From contig NZ_PJRP01000005.1 of NCBI RefSeq assembly GCF_002858765.1, positions 1 to 64,000 on the forward strand: a stretch of 64,000 bases of DNA. Reading direction: 5' to 3'. Below the pieces are notes generated by a model. The model worked only from the letters and a program-made list of their open reading frames with translations. It was not told the DNA's origin and did no database searches. The translations under genes and the position numbers were made by a program. Below, piece after piece: positions 26,671-36,806 of this stretch. The stretch comes from Cupriavidus pauculus (GTDB lineage Bacteria > Pseudomonadota > Gammaproteobacteria > Burkholderiales > Burkholderiaceae). Every line of letters starts with the position of its first letter. The first letter of the stretch is position 1.

Positions 26671-26817
26671 GCGCACACTTCACGCCATCGACAGGCCGAT
26701 GCATACAACGGCATCCGCAGTCATGGCGCCGCCTGCCGCAGTACTCCTTTTCCGCCATGGCTGACAACGATCGACAACATGCCGCACGACCCCACGTGCG
26801 GCGACCGAGAGACAGCC

Positions 26818-28110
26818 ATGTCAAGCTCCAGCGCCACACCTCAGCACGGTTTTCGTACCGTGTTCCGCGTCGTCAGCGGAAACTTCCTCGAAATGTACGA
26901 TTTCATGGTGTACGGCTTCTATGCCGCCGCCATCGCACATACGTTCTTTCCCTCCGGCGATGAGTTCGCGTCGCTGATGCTGTCGCTGGCCACGTTCGGC
27001 GCGGGCTTCCTGATGCGCCCGCTCGGTGCGATCGTGCTGGGTGCCTACATCGACCACCATGGCCGCCGCAAGGGCCTGATCGTCACGCTGGTGCTGATGG
27101 CGCTGGGCACGCTGCTGATCGCCGTGGTGCCCGGCTACGCATCGATCGGCATAGCCGCCCCGCTGCTGGTGCTGTTCGGGCGCCTGCTGCAGGGCTTCTC
27201 GGCCGGCGTGGAACTGGGCGGGGTGTCGGTGTACCTGTCCGAGATCGCCAAGCCCGGCCAGAAGGGCTTCTATGTGGCGTGGCAATCGGCCAGCCAGCAG
27301 GTGGCCGTGATCTTCGCGGGCCTGCTCGGCGTGATCCTGCACGCCACGCTGGCGCCCGCGCAGATGGATAGCTGGGGCTGGCGCGTGCCGTTCCTGATCG
27401 GCTGCCTGATCGTGCCGTTCCTGTTCCTGATCCGCCGCTCGCTGGAGGAAACGGAAGAATTCCGCACGCGCAAGCATCGCCCGTCGATCAACGAGATCTA
27501 CCGTTCGATGCTCGAAAACTGGCGCATCATCATCGCCGGCTGCCTGCTGGTGGTGATGACCACGGTGTCGTTCTACATGATCACCGCGTACACGCCGACG
27601 TTTGGCAAGACCGTGCTCAAGCTCGACGACGTGGACAACCTGATCGTCACGATGTGCGTGGGTCTGTCGAACTTCATCTGGCTGCCGCTGATGGGCGCCG
27701 TATCCGACCGTGTCGGCCGCAAGCCGCTGCTGGTGTTCTTCACGATCGCCACGCTGGTCACGGCCTATCCCGCCGTGTCGTGGCTGGTAGCGGCGCCGTC
27801 GTTCGAGCGCCTGCTGATGGTGGAACTGTGGCTGTCGTTCCTGTATGGCAGCTATAACGGTGCCATGGTCGTCACCTTGACCGAAGTCATGCCTCCCGCC
27901 GTGCGTACCGCTGGCTTCTCGCTGGCCTACAGCCTGGCCACGGCCTTGTTCGGCGGCTTCACTCCGGCCATCTCCACGTACCTGATCCACAGCACCGGCA
28001 ACAAGGCTGCTCCGGGTCTCTGGCTGATGTTTGCCGCGGCCTGCGGCCTGGCGGCCACCCTGATGATCTTCCGCGCCCGACGCGAGCAGACGACGCTAAG
28101 CGCCGCCTGA
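26818..28110 (+). CDS. MFS transporter, metabolite:H+ symporter (citrate/tricarballylate type)
   Basis: The 430-residue protein resembles CitA/TcuC-type carriers of the MHS family: [16 protein letters not shown] in helix 1, [37 protein letters not shown] and SLEETEEF in the central loop. It should import citrate or a related tricarboxylate with protons. ATG 26818 follows GAGAGACAGCC and starts the conserved N-terminus. It stands alone, downstream of envZ, behind its own promoter. Confidence 0.87.
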   Translation: MSSSSATPQHGFRTVFRVVSGNFLEMYDFMVYGFYAAAIAHTFFPSGDEFASLMLSLATFGAGFLMRPLGAIVLGAYIDHHGRRKGLIVTLVLMALGTLLIAVVPGYASIGIAAPLLVLFGRLLQGFSAGVELGGVSVYLSEIAKPGQKGFYVAWQSASQQVAVIFAGLLGVILHATLAPAQMDSWGWRVPFLIGCLIVPFLFLIRRSLEETEEFRTRKHRPSINEIYRSMLENWRIIIAGCLLVVMTTVSFYMITAYTPTFGKTVLKLDDVDNLIVTMCVGLSNFIWLPLMGAVSDRVGRKPLLVFFTIATLVTAYPAVSWLVAAPSFERLLMVELWLSFLYGSYNGAMVVTLTEVMPPAVRTAGFSLAYSLATALFGGFTPAISTYLIHSTGNKAAPGLWLMFAAACGLAATLMIFRARREQTTLSAA

Positions 28111-28434
28111 TCCTTCCTGGCCTGCACGCCACGCGCGTGCGGCGTCGCGCCGCCTTCATGTGCCTGACACGTTCGCGTGGCAAGTATGTGATGGCGGCGC
28201 GATTGCTTTTCGGACAGCCGTCACAATCTGGTGCACATGGCATACTTGCGGCTCGTTTTTTGTATCGTGCGAGACGCTGCCTATCGGGCCGGTTAAGAAA
28301 ACCAATTGGCCTTGGTGCGCGCAAATACGCATACTCACAGTTTTCGTGCAAATACGATTGACATCCCCGGCTGCCGAGGGAACCGAATTGTAGATTGCAA
28401 GCCTCAATCTGTTCAACCGTATCAGGAGAAGTCA
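28111..28434 (+). promoter_or_regulatory. Upstream region of ahpC
   Basis: No gene is seen in these 324 bp. A 9-bp direct repeat GCAAATACG occurs at 28321-28329 and 28348-28356, followed by TTGACA at 28358-28363. A strong AGGAGA lies at 28424-28429. The repeats are candidate activator sites; OxyR control of ahpC is common in related bacteria but no clear OxyR box is readable. Confidence 0.4.
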
Positions 28435-28983
28435 ATGAAGACCGTTGGTGACAAGCTCGAAGCCTTCAGCATCGTTGGTGTCAAGCCGGGTTTCAACAAC
28501 CACGAAGAGAATGGCCAGTCGGCTTTCGAAGACATCACTGAAAAGTCGTTCCAAGGCAAGTGGAAGATCATTTACTTCTACCCGAAGGACTTCACGTTCG
28601 TGTGCCCGACCGAAATCGTGGCATTCGCCAAGCTGAACGACGACTTCGCCGACCGCGACGCGATCGTGCTGGGCGGCTCGACCGACAACGAATTCGTGAA
28701 GCTGGCATGGCGCCGCGAACACAAGGACCTGAACAAGCTGAACCAGTGGCAATTCGCCGACGTGACCGGCTCGCTGGTCGACCAGCTGGGCGTGCGTGAC
28801 CAGGCCGCTGGCGTGGCCCTGCGCGCGACGTTCATCGTCGATCCGGACAATGTGATCCAGCACGTTTCGGTGAACAACCTGAACGTCGGCCGCAACCCGG
28901 AAGAAGTCCTGCGTATTCTGGACGGTCTGCAAACGGACGAACTGTGCCCGTGCAACCGCGCTGTCGGCGGCGCCACGCTGTAA
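28435..28983 (+). CDS. ahpC: Alkyl hydroperoxide reductase peroxidase subunit AhpC
   Basis: The 182-residue peroxiredoxin carries the peroxidatic Cys57 in DFTFVCPTE and C-terminal Cys171 and Cys173 (ELCPCNR). It reduces hydrogen peroxide, organic peroxides and peroxynitrite in the cytosol. ahpD follows, so AhpD rather than AhpF is the probable electron donor. ATG 28435 follows AGGAGA. Confidence 0.93.
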   Translation: MKTVGDKLEAFSIVGVKPGFNNHEENGQSAFEDITEKSFQGKWKIIYFYPKDFTFVCPTEIVAFAKLNDDFADRDAIVLGGSTDNEFVKLAWRREHKDLNKLNQWQFADVTGSLVDQLGVRDQAAGVALRATFIVDPDNVIQHVSVNNLNVGRNPEEVLRILDGLQTDELCPCNRAVGGATL

Positions 28984-29055
28984 TTGGCCCTGCCTGCCAG
29001 GCACCTTGCGTGACCCGGCACATCACATGGAAGGGCCCGGTGCCCTTTCATGTCG

Positions 29056-29079
29056 AAACCCGCTACGTGCGGGTTTTTT
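29056..29079 (+). terminator. Intrinsic terminator between ahpC and ahpD
   Basis: The arms AAACCCGC (29056-29063) and GCGGGTTT (29069-29076) pair around TACGT and are followed by further Ts. It lies 72 nt after ahpC and 26 nt before ahpD, so it should leave ahpC in excess of ahpD. Confidence 0.75.
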
Positions 29080-29104
29080 GAGCCCTCGTCGATAGGAGAA
29101 ATAA

Positions 29105-29626
29105 ATGGAATTCCTTAGTGCGATTAAAAGCGCAATCCCCGACTACGCCAAGGACATCCGTCTGAACGTGGATGGCACCATCGCCCGATCGTCGCTGGAA
29201 GGCAACGACGCCGTCGGCGTGGCGCTGGCTGCGTCCTTCGCGGCCAAGAGCAAGCTCATTGTCGATGCGATTCGCAACGCGAACGTGCTGTCGCCCGAGG
29301 AAGTCAACGCCGCGCAAACGGCCGCCGCGCTGATGGGCATGAACAACATCTGGTATCCGTACGTCGAGATGGCGGAAGATCCGGACCTGGCCAGCCAGCC
29401 GGCAGGCCTGCGCATGAACGCGTACGCTACCCATGGTGGTGTGGACAAGCGCCGCTTCGAGATGTACGCACTGGCCGCCTCGATCATCGGCAAGTGCCAC
29501 TTCTGCGTGAAGTCGCACTACCAGTTGCTGAAGAACGAACAGGGCATGAGCGCCCAGCAGTTGCGTGACGTCGGCCGCATCGCGGCCGTGATCGGCGCCG
29601 CCGCGAACGTGATCGTGGCGGAATAA
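29105..29626 (+). CDS. ahpD: Alkyl hydroperoxide reductase AhpD
   Basis: The 173-residue protein is of the AhpD/CMD family with active-site Cys131 and Cys134 and His138 (GKCHFCVKSHYQLL). It transfers electrons to AhpC. The start follows GATAGGAGA. A long terminator hairpin follows the gene. Confidence 0.93.
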   Translation: MEFLSAIKSAIPDYAKDIRLNVDGTIARSSLEGNDAVGVALAASFAAKSKLIVDAIRNANVLSPEEVNAAQTAAALMGMNNIWYPYVEMAEDPDLASQPAGLRMNAYATHGGVDKRRFEMYALAASIIGKCHFCVKSHYQLLKNEQGMSAQQLRDVGRIAAVIGAAANVIVAE

Positions 29627-29704
29627 GCCTCGAAATCACGGCCAAAGCACGCCAATCAGGCGTGGATCGCGGGCAAAACGGCCCTCGACGCATCGCCAGG
29701 CATC

Positions 29705-29747
29705 CACACGGGCGAACACTGAAGCGTGTTCGCCCGTGTGCATTTTT
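29705..29747 (+). terminator. Intrinsic terminator after ahpD
   Basis: A perfect 15-bp stem (CACACGGGCGAACAC and its complement) closes the loop TGAAGC and is followed by CATTTTTG. It ends the ahpC-ahpD unit. Confidence 0.85.
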
Positions 29748-29864
29748 GCCCTTTTGCCATCGGTCAATCGGTATTGTCCGACATTGGGTACAGCCAATCG
29801 ACCCGATGCATTTGTGCATGGCGCGGCCTACAATCGACGAAAGGTCACGAACTTCGCCGTTGCC

Positions 29865-30446
29865 ATGAGCACCTTGCCTTCACCCAATTCGCCGCGATTC
29901 AGGTTCCGCCTGGCCGCCGTACACGACTGGGGCGATATCGCCGCCGTCACGCAGCAGGCCTACGGGCAATATGAGCTGGAAATCATGGAAGATTGCCGCG
30001 CATCGTTCCAGCGCGGCATGAAGTCCGTGATGGCCGCCAAGGACAATCCCGACATGGAATGGTGGGTCGCGGAAACCGATCACGGCATCAGCGGTGCCGT
30101 GCTGTTCTGCCATCCGGGCGCCACCCTGCCGGCGCTGGACGACTCCACGATCACGCTGACGCTGCCCGAAGCGCGGCTGCTTTCGGTCAGCCCGCAGGCG
30201 CGCGGGCTTGGGCTGGGCAAGCGGCTGATGCAGATCTGCATCCAGCGCGCCCGCGACATTGGCGCCAGCGCGCTGATCTGCCGCACCATGCCCGAGATGG
30301 ACTCGGCCATCAAACTCTGCGAGCAGATGGGCTTCCAGAAGCGTACGGAAGCTGGATCGCGCCACGGTGCCATGGCACGGCTGATCGACTACGTCTACCC
30401 GATCACGGCCGAAAACGCGGCGGCGACGCCGGCGCCGCCTGCCTGA
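29865..30446 (+). CDS. GNAT family N-acetyltransferase
   Basis: The 193-residue protein shows the acetyl-CoA loop LSVSPQARGLGLGKRLM, a good match to the GNAT Q/R-x-x-G-x-G/A motif, and a C-terminal MGFQKRTE strand. It is not the RimI type by length. The acyl acceptor is unknown. ATG 29865 is the first start matching the domain; TACAAT at about 29829-29834 offers a -10 element. Confidence 0.85.
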   Translation: MSTLPSPNSPRFRFRLAAVHDWGDIAAVTQQAYGQYELEIMEDCRASFQRGMKSVMAAKDNPDMEWWVAETDHGISGAVLFCHPGATLPALDDSTITLTLPEARLLSVSPQARGLGLGKRLMQICIQRARDIGASALICRTMPEMDSAIKLCEQMGFQKRTEAGSRHGAMARLIDYVYPITAENAAATPAPPA

Positions 30447-30479
30447 GCCGTCGGCGTCGGGTTCCCGCTTCGGCCCGTC

Positions 30480-30986
30480 TCAGTCCTGCACGTCAGCCGT
30501 GCGGCGGTAGATCAGCACCGCCGCCTGCGCGACGATGCCCTCTTCCTTCCCTTCAAACCCGAGCTTCTCGTTGGTCTTGGCCTTCACGTTGCAGTGCGTG
30601 ACGGCCAGACCCAGGTCTTCGGCCAGGTTGGCCACCATGCCCGCGATATGCGGTGCCAGCTTCGGCTTCTGCGCGATCACCGTGGCGTCGACGTTGCCGA
30701 TCTCGAATCCGGCGGCACGCACGCGGCGCGCCGCTTCGCGCAGCAGCACGCGGCTGTCGGCGCCCTTGAAGTCGGGATCGGTGTCCGGAAAGTGGCGGCC
30801 GATGTCGCCCAGCGCAGCCGCGCCGAACAGCGCGTCGGTCACGGCATGCAGCAGCGCATCGGCATCCGAGTGGCCCAGCAGGCCGCGGTCGTGCGGGATA
30901 TCGACGCCACCGAGAATCAGCTTGCGGCCCGGCACCAGGGCGTGCACGTCATAGCCCTGTCCTACGCGAAAATCGAACGGATTCAA
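30480..30986 (-). CDS. ispF: 2-C-methyl-D-erythritol 2,4-cyclodiphosphate synthase IspF
   Basis: The 168-residue enzyme has the metal ligands Asp13 and His15 in GQGYDVHAL and the [10 protein letters not shown] segment. It cyclises the IspE product in the MEP isoprenoid pathway. The start appears to be TTG at 30986, since AAGGAG lies 6 nt upstream and no ATG or GTG fits. It follows ispD on the same strand. Confidence 0.95.
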   Translation of the reverse strand: MNPFDFRVGQGYDVHALVPGRKLILGGVDIPHDRGLLGHSDADALLHAVTDALFGAAALGDIGRHFPDTDPDFKGADSRVLLREAARRVRAAGFEIGNVDATVIAQKPKLAPHIAGMVANLAEDLGLAVTHCNVKAKTNEKLGFEGKEEGIVAQAAVLIYRRTADVQD

Positions 30987-31008
30987 AACGACTCCTTGCA
31001 AAAATGGT

Positions 31009-31743
31009 TCACGACGCCGATTGGCCCGTGCGCAGCAGCACATCGGCCAGCGCAAAGTCCTCGGGGTAGGTCACCTTGAAGTTGCGCAGCGAGCCGTTGA
31101 CCAGCCGCGGATGCAGACCCAGCCGCTCGATGGCGCTGGCCTCGTCGGTGACCACGGCACCGGCGGCCATGGCGTCTTCCAGTGCATGGCGCAGTACGCC
31201 GATGCGGAACATTTGTGGTGTTTGCGCCTGCCACAGGCCCTCGCGCGGCACGGTACCGCCGATGCGCGCTCCGGCGTCGGCACGCTTGAGGGTGTCAGGC
31301 ACCGGCACGGCCAGGATGCCGCCAATCGGTTCGCTGGCCGCATCATCGGACTCCACCGCCCGCACCAGCGTGTCGATCATCGCGGCGGTCAGACCCGGCC
31401 GCGCGGCATCATGAACCAGTACCCAGTCGGTATCCACCGCCCCCAGCGTGGCCAGGTGGTGCAGACCGGCCAGCACCGAGGCATGGCGCGAATCGCCGCC
31501 CACGAACGCGGTATCGAAGCGCAGGCCCGCAAAGGCCTGGGCGCCGAACCGTGACTCCAGCGGCATGTCGTCGGGCGCCAGCACCAGCGCGGTGGCGCTG
31601 ATGGCTTCGCTGGCGGAAAAGGCCGCCAGCGCGTACCAGAGCATCGGCCGGCCGGCCACGGTCTGGTATTGCTTCTGCACGGCGCCGCCGGCACGGCTGC
31701 CGGTACCGGCACAGGGAATCAGGGCGAATCGACGATCGGACAC
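31009..31743 (-). CDS. ispD: 2-C-methyl-D-erythritol 4-phosphate cytidylyltransferase IspD
   Basis: The 244-residue enzyme begins with the nucleotide-binding loop [17 protein letters not shown] and contains VLVHDAARP. It makes CDP-methylerythritol in the MEP pathway. The start is GTG at 31743. It is divergent from mfd, with the promoter region of both in the 187-bp gap, and is followed by ispF after 22 nt. Confidence 0.95.
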   Translation of the reverse strand: MSDRRFALIPCAGTGSRAGGAVQKQYQTVAGRPMLWYALAAFSASEAISATALVLAPDDMPLESRFGAQAFAGLRFDTAFVGGDSRHASVLAGLHHLATLGAVDTDWVLVHDAARPGLTAAMIDTLVRAVESDDAASEPIGGILAVPVPDTLKRADAGARIGGTVPREGLWQAQTPQMFRIGVLRHALEDAMAAGAVVTDEASAIERLGLHPRLVNGSLRNFKVTYPEDFALADVLLRTGQSAS

Positions 31744-31801
31744 AGGTTTCTGAGGGCCTTTGAATATTTGGCGCGGCCAGCGGGCCGGCCGGTGCGCATT
31801 C

Positions 31802-31818
31802 TATAATACGGCCCTCGC
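31802..31818 (+). promoter_or_regulatory. mfd promoter -10 region with conserved ACGGCCCTCGCC block
   Basis: TATAAT at 31802-31807 is followed by ACGGCCCTCGCC. Nearly the same string (TACAAT then ACGGCCCTTGCC) occurs before serB at 36690-36707. The matching initial transcribed region at two unlinked genes suggests a shared promoter type. Confidence 0.5.
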
Positions 31819-31930
31819 CCGCCGCCATGAGTCTTGGCATGGCACGGCTGGCATGACAGATACCCCTGCCCGTGGCATGCCTTTCGCATGTGCCGGCGGG
31901 GTGTTGCCGTTTTTGCGCTCACTGCTGCCA

Positions 31931-34900
31931 ATGCCTGACATCGCTACTGCATTTCCTTTCGCCACCCTGCCGCTGGTCAAGGCTGGTATGCGCCATACCG
32001 TGACCGGCCTGACCGGCTCCGCCGACGCCCTGGCGGTTGCCGCCTACGCACGCCAGCATCGCGCCAGCGTGCCGATGGTGGCCGTAGTCTGCGCCAATGC
32101 CATGGACGCGCAACGGCTGGCAGAGGAAATCCCGTGGTTCGCACCCGAACTGCGCGTACGGCTGCTGCCGGACTGGGAAACACTGCCGTACGACAGCTTT
32201 TCACCGCACCAGGACCTGGTATCGGAGCGCCTGGCCACGCTGCACGACATCCAGGGCGGCCAGTGCGACGTGATGATCGTGCCCGCGTCGACGGCGCTCT
32301 ACCGCCTGGCGCCCCCCTCCTTCCTGGCCGCCTACACGTTCTTCTTCAAGCAGGGCGAAAAGCTGGACGAAGCCGCGCTCAAGGCCCAGTTCACGCTGGC
32401 CGGCTACGAGCACGTGAGCGCGGTCATGCGGCCGGGCGAATACAGCGTGCGCGGCGGCCTGATCGATTTGTATCCAATGGGCTCGGCGCTGCCGTACCGG
32501 ATCGACCTGTTCGGCGACGAAATCGAGACCATCCGTGCGTTCGACCCAGATTCGCAGCGCAGCCTCTATCCGGTCAAGGAAGTGCGCCTGCTGCCGGGCC
32601 GCGAGTTTCCGCTGGACGAAGCCGCCCGCACCGCCTTCCGCGGCCGCTGGCGCGAAGTCTTCGAGGGTGACCCGACCAAGTCCCCGATCTACAAGGACAT
32701 CGGCAACGGCGTGCCGTCCGCGGGCATCGAGTACTACCTGCCGCTGTTCTTCGAGCAGAGCGCCACGCTGTTCGACTACCTGCCCGCCGGCACGCAACTG
32801 GCATTCGCAGGCCAGGTCGATGAAGCCATCCGCCGCTTCTGGGCCGACACCACGCAGCGCTACACGTTCATGCGCCACGACCGCGAACGCCCTCTGCTGC
32901 CGCCCGCAGACCTGTTCCTGTCCGAGGAGCAGTTCTTCATCGGCGCCAAGCCGCTGGCCCGGCTGGTGCTGCAGCGTGAAGGGGCCGCGGGCGAGCTGCC
33001 GGCTTTCGCGGCCAGCCTGCCCGATGTATCGGTCAACCGCCGCGCCGAAGACCCGCTGGTCAATCTGGAAGCACTGCTGCTGAACAAGGCCACCCGCGTG
33101 CTGATGTGCGCCGACTCGGCGGGCCGCCGCGAAACGCTGATGCAGCTGTTCGCGGAAAGCGGCCTGCGTCCGATGGTGGTCGACGACTTTGCAGCCTTCC
33201 TGGCCGGCGAATCGCATTTCTCGATCGTGGTGGCGCCGCTGCAGAGCGGCTTTGCGCTGCCCACCGCGCAGTTCGCCTTCGTCACCGAGAACGAGCTGTA
33301 CGCCGGCACCACGCGCCGCGCGGGCCGCCGCAAGCAGGAGCAGGCCAGCACCGTCGACGCGATGGTGCGGGATCTGGCCGAACTCAAGATCGGCGACCCT
33401 GTGGTGCACAGCGAGCACGGCATCGGCCGCTATCAGGGGCTGGTCACGCTGGACATGGGCCAGGGCGACGAGGAATTCCTGCATCTGGACTACGACAAGG
33501 CCAGCAAGCTGTACGTGCCCGTGCATCAGCTGCATGTGATCTCGCGCTATTCGGGCGCCGATCCGGACACCGCGCCGCTGCATTCGCTGGGCACCGGCCA
33601 GTGGGACAAGGCCAAGCGCCGCGCCGCGCAGCAGATCCGCGATACGGCTGCCGAACTGCTGAACCTGTACGCGCGCCGCGCGCTGCGCCAGGGCTTTGCC
33701 TTCCCGCTGCAGCCGAAGGACTACGAGACCTTCGCCGAGAGCTTCGGCTTCGAGGAAACGCCGGACCAGGCCGCCGCCATTTCGGCCGTGATCGCCGACA
33801 TGACGTCGGGCAAGCCGATGGACCGGCTGGTCTGCGGCGACGTGGGCTTCGGCAAGACCGAGGTCGCGCTGCGGGCGGCATTCGTGGCCGTGCTGGGCGG
33901 CAAGCAGGTGGCGATGCTGGCGCCCACCACGCTGCTGGCCGAGCAGCATTTCCAGACGCTGTCCGACCGCTTCGCAGAGTGGCCGGTGCGCATCGTGGAA
34001 CTGTCGCGCTTCAAGACCAAGAAGGAAATAGACGTCGCGATCAAGCAGATCAACGAAGGCACGGTAGACATCGTCATCGGCACCCACAAGCTGCTGTCCG
34101 ACGAGGTGAAGTTCCAGCGCCTGGGCCTGGTCATCATCGACGAGGAACACCGCTTTGGCGTACGCCAGAAGGAAGCGCTGAAGACGCTGCGCGCCGAGGT
34201 GGACGTGCTGACGCTGACCGCCACGCCGATCCCGCGTACGCTGGGCATGGCACTGGAAGGCCTGCGCGACTTCTCGGTCATCGCCACCGCGCCGCAAAAG
34301 CGGCTGGCCATCAAGACCTTCGTGCGGCGCGAAGAAGACGGCGTGATCCGCGAGGCCATCCTGCGCGAGCTCAAGCGCGGCGGCCAGGTCTACTTCCTGC
34401 ACAACGAAGTCGAGACCATCGAGAACAAGCGCGCCAAGCTGGTCGAACTGGTGCCGGAGGCGCGCATCGCCGTGGCGCACGGGCAGATGCACGAGCGCGA
34501 GCTGGAACGCGTGATGCGCGACTTCGTGGCCCGCCGCGACAACATCCTGCTCTGCACGACGATTATCGAAACCGGCATCGACGTGCCCACGGCCAACACG
34601 ATCCTGATCCATCGCGCCGACCGCTTCGGCCTGGCCCAGCTGCACCAGCTGCGCGGCCGCGTGGGCCGCAGCCACCACCAGGCCTACGCCTACCTGCTGG
34701 TGCATGATGTGGACGGCCTGACCAAGCAGGCGCAGCGCCGGCTCGAGGCCATCCAGCAGATGGAGGAACTGGGCGCGGGCTTTTACCTGGCCATGCACGA
34801 CCTGGAAATCCGCGGTGCCGGCGAGGTACTGGGCGACAAGCAGTCGGGCGAAATCCACGAAATCGGCTTCCAGTTGTACACGGACATGCTCAACGCGGCG

Positions 34901-35383
34901 GTGAAGTCGCTCAAGGCGGGCAAGGAGCCGGACCTGATGGCGCCGCTGGCGGCCACTACCGAAATCAACCTCGGCACGCCGGCGCTGCTGCCGAACGACT
35001 ACTGCGCCGACGTGCACGAGCGCCTGTCGCTCTACAAGCGGCTGGCCAACTGCGAAACCGGCGAGCGCGTGGACGACATCCAGGAAGAGCTGATCGACCG
35101 CTTCGGCCGGCTGCCCGCCCAGGCGCAGGCGCTGATCGAAACGCACCGGCTGCGGATTGCCGCCGCACCGCTGGGCGTGCGCAAGATCGACGCCGGCGAG
35201 GCCATCGTAAGCATGCAGTTCGTGCCGAATCCGCCGATCGACGCCATCCGGATCATCGACCTCGTGCAGAAGAACAAGCACATCAAGCTGGCCGGGCAGG
35301 ACAAGCTGCGCATCGAGGCCAAGATGCCCGACGTGGGCGCGCGTGCCCAGACCATCAAGCACACGCTGCGCCAACTGGCCTGA
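31931..35383 (+). CDS. mfd: Transcription-repair coupling factor Mfd
   Basis: The 1150-residue protein has the full Mfd layout: a UvrB-homology region in the first third, the RNA polymerase interacting domain near residue 487 (IGDPVVHSEHGIGRY), a RecG-like translocase with Walker A at about 636 (GDVGFGKTEVALRA) and DEEH at about 736, and a C-terminal TRCF domain. It removes RNA polymerase stalled at lesions and recruits UvrA. ATG 31931 is the family-consistent start. Confidence 0.96.
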   Translation: MPDIATAFPFATLPLVKAGMRHTVTGLTGSADALAVAAYARQHRASVPMVAVVCANAMDAQRLAEEIPWFAPELRVRLLPDWETLPYDSFSPHQDLVSERLATLHDIQGGQCDVMIVPASTALYRLAPPSFLAAYTFFFKQGEKLDEAALKAQFTLAGYEHVSAVMRPGEYSVRGGLIDLYPMGSALPYRIDLFGDEIETIRAFDPDSQRSLYPVKEVRLLPGREFPLDEAARTAFRGRWREVFEGDPTKSPIYKDIGNGVPSAGIEYYLPLFFEQSATLFDYLPAGTQLAFAGQVDEAIRRFWADTTQRYTFMRHDRERPLLPPADLFLSEEQFFIGAKPLARLVLQREGAAGELPAFAASLPDVSVNRRAEDPLVNLEALLLNKATRVLMCADSAGRRETLMQLFAESGLRPMVVDDFAAFLAGESHFSIVVAPLQSGFALPTAQFAFVTENELYAGTTRRAGRRKQEQASTVDAMVRDLAELKIGDPVVHSEHGIGRYQGLVTLDMGQGDEEFLHLDYDKASKLYVPVHQLHVISRYSGADPDTAPLHSLGTGQWDKAKRRAAQQIRDTAAELLNLYARRALRQGFAFPLQPKDYETFAESFGFEETPDQAAAISAVIADMTSGKPMDRLVCGDVGFGKTEVALRAAFVAVLGGKQVAMLAPTTLLAEQHFQTLSDRFAEWPVRIVELSRFKTKKEIDVAIKQINEGTVDIVIGTHKLLSDEVKFQRLGLVIIDEEHRFGVRQKEALKTLRAEVDVLTLTATPIPRTLGMALEGLRDFSVIATAPQKRLAIKTFVRREEDGVIREAILRELKRGGQVYFLHNEVETIENKRAKLVELVPEARIAVAHGQMHERELERVMRDFVARRDNILLCTTIIETGIDVPTANTILIHRADRFGLAQLHQLRGRVGRSHHQAYAYLLVHDVDGLTKQAQRRLEAIQQMEELGAGFYLAMHDLEIRGAGEVLGDKQSGEIHEIGFQLYTDMLNAAVKSLKAGKEPDLMAPLAATTEINLGTPALLPNDYCADVHERLSLYKRLANCETGERVDDIQEELIDRFGRLPAQAQALIETHRLRIAAAPLGVRKIDAGEAIVSMQFVPNPPIDAIRIIDLVQKNKHIKLAGQDKLRIEAKMPDVGARAQTIKHTLRQLA

Positions 35384-35438
35384 CCGCACCGACAGGTGTA
35401 CGATCACATCCTTGACGAATCAACTGTTTCACCTTCCC

Positions 35439-36650
35439 ATGCAAGCTGCCGCCGACACCCGAAACGCCAACACCGAAACCCCGCAACGCGGCAGCGCCCT
35501 GGACTGGACCCAGCGCCTGGTGTCGTTCGACACCACGTCGCGTCACTCGAACCTGGGGCTGATCGAATCCGTGCGCGACCACTTTCTGGCCAAGGGTCTG
35601 CGCCCGCATCTGAGCTACAACCCACAGGGCGACAAGGCCAACCTGTTCGTGACGATTCCGGCCGCGAACGGCGCCACCGACGGCGGCATCGTGCTGTCCG
35701 GCCACACCGACGTGGTGCCCGTGGACGGCCAGAACTGGACCACCGACCCGTTCAAGCCCGTGATTCGCGACGGCAAGCTCTACGGCCGCGGCACCTGCGA
35801 CATGAAGGGCTTCATCGGCACCAGCCTGGCACTGCTGCCCACCATCCTGGACGCGAAGCTGCGCGAGCCGGTGCACTACGCGCTGTCGTTCGACGAGGAG
35901 ATCGGCTGCATGGGCGCGCCCTACCTGCTGGCCGAACTGCGTGACCGGGGCGTGAGGCCGGCGGGCTGCATCGTGGGCGAACCGACCAGCATGCGCGTGA
36001 TCGTGGCGCACAAGGGCATCAACGCCTATCGCTGCTGCGTGAAGGGCCAGGCGGCCCATTCGTCGCTGACGCCGAAGGGGGTCAACGCCATCGAGTACGC
36101 GGCGCGCCTGATCTGCTACATCCGCGACATCGCCGACGAGTTCAAGGCCAACGGCCCGTACGACCAGGCCTTCGACGTGCCGTTTTCGACGGCATCCACC
36201 GGCACGATCCACGGCGGCATCGCGCTGAACACGATCCCGGCCGAATGCGAGTTCGTGTTCGAGTTCCGCAACCTGCCCGGCGTGGACCCTGAAGCGATCC
36301 TGGCCCGCATCCAGCAGTACGTGGCCGATGTGCTGGTGCCAAAAATGCGTGCCGAGAACGTGGACGCCGGCATGGCGATCAGCAAGATTGCCGCAGCCCC
36401 GTCGCTGGACGCCGCCGAATCGGATGCCATCACCCAGCTCGTGCGCGCGCTGACCGCCGACCGCGACACGAACAAGGTGGCCTACGGCACCGAGGCCGGC
36501 CTGTTCCAGCGCGCCGGCATTCCGGCCGTGGTGTGCGGCCCCGGCGATATCCAGCAGGCCCACAAGCCCGACGAATTCGTCGCGCTGGACCAACTGGCCG
36601 CATGCGAGGCGTTTCTGCACAAGGTGGTGGATAGCCTGCGCGTGGCCTGA
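35439..36650 (+). CDS. argE: Acetylornithine deacetylase (M20 family, ArgE type)
   Basis: The 403-residue metallohydrolase shows SGHTDVVPVDGQNWTTDPF, GRGTCDMKGF, the catalytic Glu pair in SFDEEIGCMG, and GLFQRAGIPAVVCGPGD, typical of ArgE. It releases ornithine from N-acetylornithine in arginine synthesis. It lies 55 nt after mfd, on the same strand. Confidence 0.92.
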   Translation: MQAAADTRNANTETPQRGSALDWTQRLVSFDTTSRHSNLGLIESVRDHFLAKGLRPHLSYNPQGDKANLFVTIPAANGATDGGIVLSGHTDVVPVDGQNWTTDPFKPVIRDGKLYGRGTCDMKGFIGTSLALLPTILDAKLREPVHYALSFDEEIGCMGAPYLLAELRDRGVRPAGCIVGEPTSMRVIVAHKGINAYRCCVKGQAAHSSLTPKGVNAIEYAARLICYIRDIADEFKANGPYDQAFDVPFSTASTGTIHGGIALNTIPAECEFVFEFRNLPGVDPEAILARIQQYVADVLVPKMRAENVDAGMAISKIAAAPSLDAAESDAITQLVRALTADRDTNKVAYGTEAGLFQRAGIPAVVCGPGDIQQAHKPDEFVALDQLAACEAFLHKVVDSLRVA

Positions 36651-36675
36651 TCGCCCGCGACCAGGCGCAGCCAGG

Positions 36676-36708
36676 GGGCAAGGGCACAGTACAATACGGC
36701 CCTTGCCC
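36676..36708 (+). promoter_or_regulatory. serB promoter enclosed in a 10-bp inverted repeat
   Basis: GGGCAAGGGC (36676-36685) and GCCCTTGCCC (36699-36708) are perfect complements flanking TACAAT at 36690-36695. A repressor bound to this dyad, or a DNA cruciform, would cover the -10 element. There is no T run, so it is not a terminator for argE. Confidence 0.5.
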
Positions 36709-36806
36709 TATCGCGTCTGCGGCGCCCTTCCGTACGCGTTGGCACGCCTACGCACGCTTTCGCACTTTTTCGCACCGTTCCCCGCATCGCCCGGATTCCT
36801 GCTGTC

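Noticed and set aside
24150..26714. Long minus-strand open frame opposite ompR and envZ
   Set aside because: It is a GC-driven antisense frame without recognisable domains; the plus strand encodes a clear two-component pair.
32201..35407. Long minus-strand open frame opposite mfd
   Set aside because: Composition is His/Gln/Arg-rich with no domain, as expected for an antisense shadow of a high-GC gene.
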